From Candidatus Nitrosopelagicus sp. (GTDB lineage Archaea; Thermoproteota; Nitrososphaeria; Nitrososphaerales; Nitrosopumilaceae), in assembly GCA_018691945.1 (NCBI GenBank), contig JABHJJ010000189.1:1-5417 (forward strand): 5,417 nt of DNA. The letters run 5' to 3'. The notes under the pieces were generated by a model. The model saw nothing but the letters and a program-made list of their open reading frames with translations, made no database searches and was not told the origin of the DNA. The translations under genes were made by a program, and so were the position numbers. Below, piece after piece: positions 1 to 4,887 of the stretch. Position 1 is the stretch's first letter, and each line of letters opens with the position of its first letter.

Positions 1-416
1 TCAATCTTTCCATCTTTTACATCAACACTGTCTGTTTTTTTCATCTCACCAATAATCCTCTCAATAAAAAATGATCTAAGCGGTGGTATTTCATCAGTAA
101 GACCAATCCCTTCACTTAAGATTATGGAAACCTGTTCAGGAGTGACAAATGCATTAGCAATAATCTCTCCATCTTTGTTCTTCTTAATTGGAATTGACTC
201 TGGTCCATCTTTTGTTTCAATCTTGATCTCTTGTTTTGGTTCTTCTTTTCTTGGTAATGAAGAAGCTTTGGTAAAACTAGAACCTTTTAGAACCACATCA
301 AGTATCTCCAAATTTCTTTCTAGAAAGTCTAATTCTTCTTGATGTTTTGTCATCTTGTTGATGATTGAGTCCTTTAATTCTATCATCTTCTGAATTTGTT
401 CATCAGTATACTGCAT
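1..416 (-). CDS. Unrecognised protein with helical N-terminus (partial, 3' end off window)
   Basis: An open reading frame starts at the ATG at 416-414 and runs without a stop to the left edge, giving 138 complete codons; the C-terminus lies outside the window. I do not recognise the family. Residues 1-45 are rich in E, K, Q, I and L (start MQYTDEQIQKMIELKDSI) and look like a long helix or coiled coil. Residues 46-80 form a charged, probably flexible linker rich in K, E, P and S. From about residue 81 a compact segment begins, with the stretch VTPEQVSIILSEGIGLTDEI followed by PPLRSFFIERIIGEMKK. No signal peptide, membrane span or metal-binding cysteines are visible, so it is probably cytoplasmic. 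The start is supported by a TATA-like box centred 26-27 bases upstream, which would give a leaderless mRNA; Met11 and Met22 are alternatives. It lies 36 bases downstream of mptE on the same strand, but the promoter suggests it can be transcribed alone. That it is a real gene is fairly sure; its function is unknown. Confidence 0.8.
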   Translation of the reverse strand, partial: MQYTDEQIQKMIELKDSIINKMTKHQEELDFLERNLEILDVVLKGSSFTKASSLPRKEEPKQEIKIETKDGPESIPIKKNKDGEIIANAFVTPEQVSIILSEGIGLTDEIPPLRSFFIERIIGEMKKTDSVDVKDGKI

Positions 417-438
417 AATTATTAGAAAACTTATTCAG

Positions 439-446
439 TATTAAAA
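439..446 (-). promoter_or_regulatory. Putative archaeal TATA box for the unrecognised gene at 1-416
   Basis: Read on the minus strand, the 36-base gap between the mptE stop and the next ATG contains TTTTAATA, centred 26-27 bases before that ATG. This is the spacing expected between an archaeal TATA box and the transcription start if the mRNA begins at the start codon. No Shine-Dalgarno sequence is present in the gap, which fits a leaderless transcript. The call rests on spacing and composition in an AT-rich region, so it is moderate. Confidence 0.5.
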
Positions 447-452
447 CACATT

Positions 453-1190
453 CTAAAAGTTTTCAATACACTGTAGGTCAACCAATCTAATCATTTTATA
501 ACCCTTGATCTTTTTTGTTGAGTACAAATCTGCTTTTGATTTTGTTGCAAACCACTCCAGAATTCTTTTCCCAAATTTTAATTTCTTAAGCTTTGTCTTA
601 CGATTGACTACTTTATGTTTTGAATATTTTCCAATTTCTTGTCCAAAATCCATTCCAATTAAAACAATTTTATCTGCATTGAAAAATTCTGCAAGAAATA
701 CACATCGATCTCCATCTGTGAATCCTCCAAAATTCTTCATCTTCCCAAATTCCTCTGTTTGAGTAGTTCCGACTACATTTGCAAAATCCTTGACAATTTC
801 CAATTTATCCTGATTATCGCCATGTGCATGAACTATTATGGGAATCTTCGTCCGCCCAATTTTTCTAATACTATTCAAATCTCCATCGAGATCGGTGACT
901 AAAATATCTGGTTTGATATCTTTTTTAGATAATGCTTCTACAGCTCCATCAGCTACAATTTTTGTAATATTTTTACATTTTTTGATATGTGTTAGAGATT
1001 TTGATAATGATGGTCCTGCTCCAATAATGAAAACTGTCTTGTCAGTAATCTTTTCTTGTAATTGTTTTTTTGAAAATCTCTTTTCTAATAATGAATTTAA
1101 TTTCTTTGCAGAACGAAAATCATCTTTTTCTCTATATCCAAATTCTTTCCTAATCTCTTTGAATTTTGCTTTCCATCCATGCATTGTCAT
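453..1190 (-). CDS. mptE: 6-hydroxymethyl-7,8-dihydropterin pyrophosphokinase, archaeal MptE type
   Basis: MptE transfers diphosphate from ATP to 6-hydroxymethyl-7,8-dihydropterin. This activates the pterin for condensation with an arylamine in tetrahydromethanopterin or folate synthesis, and it replaces bacterial FolK in many archaea. The protein (245 aa from this start) has the glycine-rich Rossmann-like motif VFIIGAGPSLSKSL at about residues 53-66. It continues with VADGAVEAL near 79-87, the acidic motif TDLDGD near 99-104, HAHGDN near 121-126, GGFTDGDRC near 155-163 and LIGMDFG near 177-183. These match the DUF115/COG1634 MptE family as I know it. The basic C-terminal part (many lysines, about 188-230) is less conserved. 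A TTG at 1199 would add three residues, and an ATG at 1184 would remove two. I chose the ATG at 1190 because a TATA-like box lies about 26 bases upstream and because its context matches that of the divergent DHPS start. The neighbouring DHPS homologue would use its product, which supports the call. Confidence 0.88.
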   Translation of the reverse strand: MTMHGWKAKFKEIRKEFGYREKDDFRSAKKLNSLLEKRFSKKQLQEKITDKTVFIIGAGPSLSKSLTHIKKCKNITKIVADGAVEALSKKDIKPDILVTDLDGDLNSIRKIGRTKIPIIVHAHGDNQDKLEIVKDFANVVGTTQTEEFGKMKNFGGFTDGDRCVFLAEFFNADKIVLIGMDFGQEIGKYSKHKVVNRKTKLKKLKFGKRILEWFATKSKADLYSTKKIKGYKMIRLVDLQCIENF

Positions 1191-1228
1191 ATCACTCAAA
1201 TAGATTACCTTATCATAAATGATATGAC
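1186..1228. repeat. Inverted repeat spanning the mptE/DHPS divergent starts
   Basis: The arms at 1186-1194 and 1220-1228 are perfect 9-base inverted repeats: TGATATGAC on the plus strand at 1220-1228, and the same 9 bases on the minus strand at 1194-1186. Each arm contains the predicted ATG of one gene (1190 minus, 1224 plus). Between them lies a second, shorter palindrome, TATCAT-AA-ATGATA at 1211-1224, which overlaps the mptE TATA-like box and reaches the first base of the DHPS ATG. The symmetry is read directly from the sequence. A regulatory role (a dimeric regulator site, or matched translation-initiation context) is inference. Confidence 0.55.
1212..1219 (-). promoter_or_regulatory. Putative TATA box for mptE
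   Basis: On the minus strand the sequence reads TTTATGAT, centred about 25-26 bases before the mptE ATG at 1190. This is the correct distance for a leaderless archaeal transcript, and it would be too close if translation began at the TTG at 1199. The element ends only five bases before the divergent DHPS start codon, so binding of TBP/TFB here would compete with DHPS transcription. A comparably good TATA box for the plus-strand gene is not evident; the best candidate is the weak AAATAGA near 1198-1204. Confidence 0.45.
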
Positions 1229-2102
1229 CAAACTAGGTAGTCTTGTAGTAGGAAAAAAAAATAAAATCACCGTTATGGGAATTCTGAATACAAGTCCTGA
1301 ATCATTTTATAAAAACTCAATAAAATCTACAAAATCTCAAATATCAAAATATGTATCAGAAATGGAAGAAAATGGTGCTGAAATCATTGATGTTGGCGGG
1401 ATGTCTACAGCTCCATATCTACGAACAATTGTTTCTGAAAAAGTTGAATCTGAGAGAGTGACCAAGGCTATCAAAATAATACAAAATTCATCAAACATTC
1501 CAATTTCTGTTGATACCTGTAGAGCAACAGTTGCAAATACTGCACTTGAATTAGGTATCGATGTGATTAATGATATTTCTGGTTTAAAGTACGATAAGAA
1601 TATGCCAAAAATTATAGAAAAATATAATCCCTCTCTAATTTTATGTCCATATAGTAAAAATATTGTAAAAGGTAATCCTATTTCCGAAACAAAAAAACTT
1701 TTGAATGAAAGCATAAAGATTGCACTAAATGCTCACATCTCTAAAGAAAAAATTGTAGTTGATCCTGCTATTGGTTTTTTCCGTCGTTCTTCTGATGTTA
1801 AAAATAAACTTCCTTACACAAAAATTATTTCTAACTGGGCTGAGCGGGATATTGAAATTATTAAAAAACTGAAATTATTGAAAACTAATTTCCCTATCTT
1901 GATCTCGATATCCAATAAATCATTTTTGGGAAAACTACTTGGAAAAGATGATCCTACTGATCGAAATACCGGAACTGCAATAGCTGAAATGTTATCTATA
2001 ATTAATGGTGCCTCCATCATTCGAACTCACAATCCAAAAGTAACCTCTGATGTTATCAAATTTACAGAATTACTCACAAAAAAATCCAAGAAAGGCTTAT
2101 AA
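1224..2102 (+). CDS. folP: Dihydropteroate synthase family protein (folate or methanopterin type)
   Basis: Members of this TIM-barrel family condense 6-hydroxymethyl-dihydropterin diphosphate with p-aminobenzoate (folate) or with ribofuranosylaminobenzene 5'-phosphate (methanopterin pathway). The 292-aa protein has the family motifs in order: MGILNTSPESF (18-28), EIIDVGGMST (53-62), ISVDTC (94-99), VINDISG (114-120), VVDPAIGF (178-185), SNKSFLG (230-236) and IIRTHN (265-270). Residues matching the pterin-binding and catalytic set of E. coli DHPS are present: Asn22, Asp56, Asp97, Asn116, Asp180, Lys232, Arg267 and His269. Two arginines typical of bacterial enzymes are replaced (Ala63 in the STRPG-like loop, Asn231 in the SRKS-like motif). 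There is an insertion around 187-210 before the Lys232 strand. The ATG at 1224 is preferred over the in-frame ATG at 1179, which lies inside mptE on the other strand and adds 15 residues with no family character. It is divergent from mptE and followed after 30 bases by guaB. The family is sure; the arylamine substrate is open. Confidence 0.88.
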   Translation: MTKLGSLVVGKKNKITVMGILNTSPESFYKNSIKSTKSQISKYVSEMEENGAEIIDVGGMSTAPYLRTIVSEKVESERVTKAIKIIQNSSNIPISVDTCRATVANTALELGIDVINDISGLKYDKNMPKIIEKYNPSLILCPYSKNIVKGNPISETKKLLNESIKIALNAHISKEKIVVDPAIGFFRRSSDVKNKLPYTKIISNWAERDIEIIKKLKLLKTNFPILISISNKSFLGKLLGKDDPTDRNTGTAIAEMLSIINGASIIRTHNPKVTSDVIKFTELLTKKSKKGL

Positions 2103-2106
2103 CAGA

Positions 2107-2114
2107 TTTTTTTT
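2107..2114 (+). terminator. Possible U-rich termination signal after the DHPS gene
   Basis: A run of eight T lies five bases after the DHPS stop codon, in the 30-base gap before guaB, with no clear stem-loop before it. Archaeal RNA polymerase often terminates at U-tracts alone, so this could partly uncouple guaB from DHPS expression. No TATA-like element separates the run from guaB, so read-through must happen, or guaB must be transcribed from within the DHPS gene. Confidence 0.35.
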
Positions 2115-2121
2115 CTCTGGT

Positions 2122-2128
2122 AGGAGGT
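2122..2128 (+). promoter_or_regulatory. Shine-Dalgarno sequence deciding the guaB TTG start
   Basis: AGGAGGT matches the anti-Shine-Dalgarno end of archaeal 16S rRNA very well. Its last G sits five bases before the TTG at 2133. It is the only strong Shine-Dalgarno sequence seen in front of a start in this window. It supports the TTG initiation codon and translation of guaB from an mRNA with a leader, i.e. as part of a transcript shared with the DHPS gene. Confidence 0.75.
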
Positions 2129-2132
2129 TCAT

Positions 2133-3569
2133 TTGACAATAAGAGAAGGATTCACTTTTGATGATGTTCTACTTGTCCCAAAATTTTCAGACATTACTAG
2201 TCGTTCACAAACTGATCTCGCCACAAACCTTTCCCGAAATATAAAACTCAACATTCCTCTAGTTAGTGCAAATATGGACACTGTAACTGAGTCTACTATG
2301 GCCATAACAATGGCTAGACAAGGTGGAATTGGAATAATTCACAGATTCTTGACAATAGAAGAAGAAGCGAATCAAGTTCTAAAAGTCAAACGTTCTGGAA
2401 GTGTGATGATTGATAATCCATATCAAATTTCTGATGATAAATCAATTGAAGATGCTATTGATTTGATGAATGAAAAAGAGGTGTCTGGATTACTAGTAGT
2501 TGGTTCAGATTCTAAACTTGTGGGTATCTTAACTGAACGTGATGTACTTTTTGAGTCCATTAATTCCAAAAAACTTGTATCTGAATTAATGACTAAAGAT
2601 GTAATATATTCAAATGAAAATACAACCCTAGATGATGCAAAAGATATTCTGAAAAGTCACAGAATTGAAAAGTTACCTCTTGTTAATGATAAAAATCAAA
2701 TTGCTGGCTTGTATACTACACAAGACATACTGAATATCGAAAATTTCCCTAATGCGTCAAAAGACAAAAAAGGACGACCTCTTGTTGGTGCTGCGGTTGG
2801 AGTAAAAGGGGATTTCCTAGATAGAACCGAGGCATTACTTGCCGCAGGTGTAGATGCAATTGTTGTTGATATTGCACATGGCCATAGCGAAAATGCAATA
2901 AACACTGTAAAAAATATTAAAAAAGCATTTCCTGATTGTGAATTAATAGCTGGAAATGTAGCAACCGCTCAGGGCACTGAAGATCTGATTAAGGCAGGAG
3001 TTGATGCAGTAAAAGTTGGGGTTGGGTCTGGTTCGATTTGTATTACTAGGGTTATCACAGGCTCAGGTGTTCCACAATTGACTGCAGTAATGGATTGCGC
3101 TGAAATTGGAAAACAATATGATATTCCAATCATCTCTGATGGTGGAACAAGAACTTCTGGTGACGCTACTAAGGCTTTGGCTGCAGGCTCTTCATCTGTT
3201 ATGTTGGGAAGTATGTTGGGTGGTACAGACGAGAGCCCAGGTTCAACAATTACAAAAAATGGAAAACGATTCAAGTTTTACAGTGGTATGGCATCTTTGG
3301 GTGCTGCTAGAAGAAGAAAATCAAAAGAAAATACACAAAGTGAGATGGATGATGATCTAAATGACTATGTTGCTGAAGGTGTAGAGGCAATGGTTCCATA
3401 CAAGGGATCTGTAACTGATATTCTTGTACAAATTACTGGTGGAATACGTTCTGGTTTGAGTTATTGTGGTGGTCATAATATTAAACAAATGCAAAATAAT
3501 GCTGAATTTATTAAAATGTCACGAGCTGGATTCGCAGAAAGTCAACCTCATGACGTTGATGTCGTATAG
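2133..3569 (+). CDS. guaB: IMP dehydrogenase with CBS-domain pair
   Basis: IMP dehydrogenase oxidises IMP to XMP with NAD+, the committed step of guanine nucleotide synthesis in the cytoplasm. The protein is 478 aa, slightly shorter than typical CBS-containing enzymes of about 485-500. Order: N-terminal FTFDDVLLVP (7-16) and VSANMDTVTE (44-53), typical of IMPDH; two CBS domains at about 92-145 and 150-205; then the catalytic barrel. This holds VVDIAHGHSE (244-253), the active-site loop GVGSGSICITR with Cys303 and Thr305, SDGGTRTSGD (335-344), VMLGSMLGGTDESPG (356-370) and TGGIRSGLSYCG (435-446). It ends in SRAGFAESQPHDV, the usual IMPDH tail. The flap region (about 385-420) is unusual: GMAS replaces GMGS, and no Arg-Tyr dyad is visible before the conserved Glu415. 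A GMP reductase of the CBS-containing kind is therefore a minor alternative, but the tail and overall sequence favour IMPDH. The start is TTG with a strong Shine-Dalgarno. It lies 30 bases after the DHPS gene. Confidence 0.93.
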   Translation: MTIREGFTFDDVLLVPKFSDITSRSQTDLATNLSRNIKLNIPLVSANMDTVTESTMAITMARQGGIGIIHRFLTIEEEANQVLKVKRSGSVMIDNPYQISDDKSIEDAIDLMNEKEVSGLLVVGSDSKLVGILTERDVLFESINSKKLVSELMTKDVIYSNENTTLDDAKDILKSHRIEKLPLVNDKNQIAGLYTTQDILNIENFPNASKDKKGRPLVGAAVGVKGDFLDRTEALLAAGVDAIVVDIAHGHSENAINTVKNIKKAFPDCELIAGNVATAQGTEDLIKAGVDAVKVGVGSGSICITRVITGSGVPQLTAVMDCAEIGKQYDIPIISDGGTRTSGDATKALAAGSSSVMLGSMLGGTDESPGSTITKNGKRFKFYSGMASLGAARRRKSKENTQSEMDDDLNDYVAEGVEAMVPYKGSVTDILVQITGGIRSGLSYCGGHNIKQMQNNAEFIKMSRAGFAESQPHDVDVV

Positions 3570-3574
3570 CTAAT

Positions 3575-3582
3575 CTTTTATT
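3575..3582 (+). promoter_or_regulatory. Putative TATA box for the small membrane protein gene
   Basis: CTTTTATT is centred about 25-26 bases before the ATG at 3604, within the 34-base gap after guaB. No Shine-Dalgarno sequence precedes the ATG. Both points fit a leaderless transcript separate from guaB. The T-rich element could also help end the guaB transcript. Confidence 0.45.
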
Positions 3583-3603
3583 GATTCAAAATCCAGATTT
3601 TTC

Positions 3604-4074
3604 ATGTTAAACAAATTCACTATAATTGGTATTGTAATTGGAGGCATAATCTCGATTCTTGGTGCATCTTCGATGGCTGATTCTCTTAGTAATCCAAATG
3701 AAATACAAGAAGATTCTGCAACATTTGGAGTTGGTGGTTTGGATAAAATTCAGTTTAATGCACCGGAAAATTCCTCTCAATCGTTAACTGTGACTGGTGA
3801 CTCATTTGATATCAAAATCACAACCCCTGATCCAAGCAATGACATAAACGAAAGTTTCAAAGGCAAAGCAAGTTTCTCATGGATATCATTTACTTCTGGT
3901 GAAACAACAATCTTAATACAAAATACTGGTGATTCTGAATTTACTGAAGATTACAAATTTGAATTAGAACATGATCCATTATTCTTTACTTATTCAATTC
4001 TAGTAATTATTGCTGGAATCGTAATAATTGGATTTAGTGCTGGATTTAGTGCAAAAAAACCCAAAGGTTTCTAA
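3604..4074 (+). CDS. Unrecognised small membrane protein with two transmembrane segments
   Basis: This 156-aa protein is not one I can assign to a characterised family. Residues 5-22 (FTIIGIVIGGIISILGAS) form a hydrophobic N-terminal segment behind a single lysine, either a signal anchor or a signal peptide. Residues 23-125 are polar, rich in S, T, D, N and E with alternating hydrophobic residues (e.g. SLTVTGDSFDIKITTP, TTILIQNTG), which suggests an extracytoplasmic beta-sandwich. Two N-glycosylation sequons (Asn56, Asn82) lie in it. Residues 126-147 (from LFFTYSILVIIAGIVIIGFS) are a second membrane span, followed by the basic tail KKPKGF, predicted to be cytoplasmic. This beta-domain plus C-terminal anchor resembles p24/GOLD-like proteins only in general plan; I would not name it so. 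The ATG is supported by a TATA-like box about 26 bases upstream. Its stop overlaps the convergent pheA stop by four bases. It is very probably a real gene; its function is unknown. Confidence 0.8.
   Translation: MLNKFTIIGIVIGGIISILGASSMADSLSNPNEIQEDSATFGVGGLDKIQFNAPENSSQSLTVTGDSFDIKITTPDPSNDINESFKGKASFSWISFTSGETTILIQNTGDSEFTEDYKFELEHDPLFFTYSILVIIAGIVIIGFSAGFSAKKPKGF
4030..4052 (+). repeat. 12-base tandem duplication at the end of the membrane protein
   Basis: GGATTTAGTGC occurs at 4030-4040 and again at 4042-4052, a period of 12 bases in frame. It encodes GFSA twice (residues 143-150), at the cytoplasmic end of the second transmembrane segment. The codons are identical except for the last Ala codon (gct, then gca), which points to a fairly recent local duplication. 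Confidence 0.7.
4053..4059 (-). terminator. Possible U-rich termination signal for pheA, inside the convergent gene
   Basis: On the minus strand a run of seven T starts 12 bases after the pheA stop codon, within the last codons of the convergent membrane protein gene. A U-tract in this position could end the csl4-pheA transcript in archaea. No stem-loop is evident. The tract equally encodes lysine codons on the other strand, so this is a weak call. Confidence 0.25.
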
Positions 4075-4886
4075 TCTAAATCTGCAATTGGGTATGAACC
4101 AATTATCTTAAGAAATAATACATTCTCAGAAATATTCTTCAATACTGATTGAATTTTATCATTTGAAAAATGTCCTAAAAAGTCAACAAAAAAATTGTAT
4201 TCCCAATTTGTATTCTTATTAGGCCTTGACTCAATTTTTGTCAGATTAATATCATTATCATTAAACTCTTTCAGAATCTGATACAAGGCACCTGGTTCAT
4301 GTTTTACTGAAAAAATTATTGAAGTTTTGTCATTTTCTCCTGCAACAGAATTATCTTTTGAAAATATCAAAAAACGTGTATAATTATTTGAATTATTTTC
4401 AATTCCTTGTTTGATGATGGGTACATCATAAAGTACTCCTGCATAATTACTTGCTATTGATGCAGAGTGAATGTCTCCCATCTCTTTTATTATTTTGACA
4501 CTACCTGCTGTATCATATGTAGGCACAGTTTTCAATTTTTTATTTTGAATAAAATCACTACACTGTCCTAGTGCCTGAGGGTGTGAATACACTGTTTCAA
4601 GATCATCAATTTTTCCAGTACCTATTAGGCAATGTTCTACTTTAAAATACACCTCTCCTATCGAATGTAAATCCGTATGTGTAATGACATCAATACTTTG
4701 TCCCACGCTACCCTCAATAGAATTTTCTACAGGCAAAATTGAATATTCACTATTATCATTCTCAGTATTTTTTAATGCATCTTCAAATGTCTTAGATGGA
4801 ACTGCTTCAATTTTTTCTCCAAAAAATTTTCTTGCAGCACTCTCACTATATGCACCATGTTCACCTTGAAAAGATACTTTGTTCAT
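4071..4886 (-). CDS. pheA: Prephenate dehydratase with ACT regulatory domain
   Basis: This enzyme converts prephenate to phenylpyruvate with loss of water and CO2, the step before transamination to phenylalanine. The 271-aa length fits a monofunctional dehydratase with no chorismate mutase part. The catalytic domain (1 to about 178) starts with VSFQGEHGAYSE (4-15), includes LPVENSIEGSVGQSID (51-66), VEHCLIG (83-89) and SHPQALGQC (101-109), and ends in NNYTRFLIF (167-175), where Thr170-Arg171-Phe172 is the catalytic TRF motif. The ACT domain (about 187-268) carries HEPGALYQIL (196-205) and ESRP (219-222), the two motifs that bind phenylalanine in feedback-inhibited members, so allosteric control by Phe is expected. 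The ATG at 4886 gives a complete N-terminus and lies one base after the csl4 stop, without a strong Shine-Dalgarno, indicating co-transcription and probably translational coupling. The 3' end overlaps the convergent membrane protein gene by four bases. Confidence 0.96.
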   Translation of the reverse strand: MNKVSFQGEHGAYSESAARKFFGEKIEAVPSKTFEDALKNTENDNSEYSILPVENSIEGSVGQSIDVITHTDLHSIGEVYFKVEHCLIGTGKIDDLETVYSHPQALGQCSDFIQNKKLKTVPTYDTAGSVKIIKEMGDIHSASIASNYAGVLYDVPIIKQGIENNSNNYTRFLIFSKDNSVAGENDKTSIIFSVKHEPGALYQILKEFNDNDINLTKIESRPNKNTNWEYNFFVDFLGHFSNDKIQSVLKNISENVLFLKIIGSYPIADLD

Positions 4887-4887
4887 C

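Noticed and set aside
124..342. 72-codon plus-strand open frame near the left edge
   Set aside because: It is antisense to the minus-strand gene at 1-416, with a composition typical of a shadow frame and no initiation signal.
1191..1199. TTG at 1199 as the mptE start
   Set aside because: It would place the TATA-like box only about 16 bases upstream, and a better-spaced ATG follows three codons later. It adds only three residues and cannot be fully excluded.
838..1203. 121-codon open frame on the plus strand across mptE
   Set aside because: It lies antisense to the well-supported mptE gene, is rich in F, S, N and P as expected for the reverse of a K/E-rich gene, and shows no family motif.
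1179..1223. Upstream in-frame ATG for the DHPS gene at 1179
   Set aside because: It adds 15 residues with no family similarity, lies within the mptE coding region, and lacks a Shine-Dalgarno or well-placed TATA box. The ATG at 1224 gives a family-like N-terminus.
2969..3360. Open frames within guaB on both strands (minus 2969-3274, plus 3106-3360)
   Set aside because: Both lie inside the strongly conserved IMP dehydrogenase barrel in other frames and have no independent start signals or motifs.
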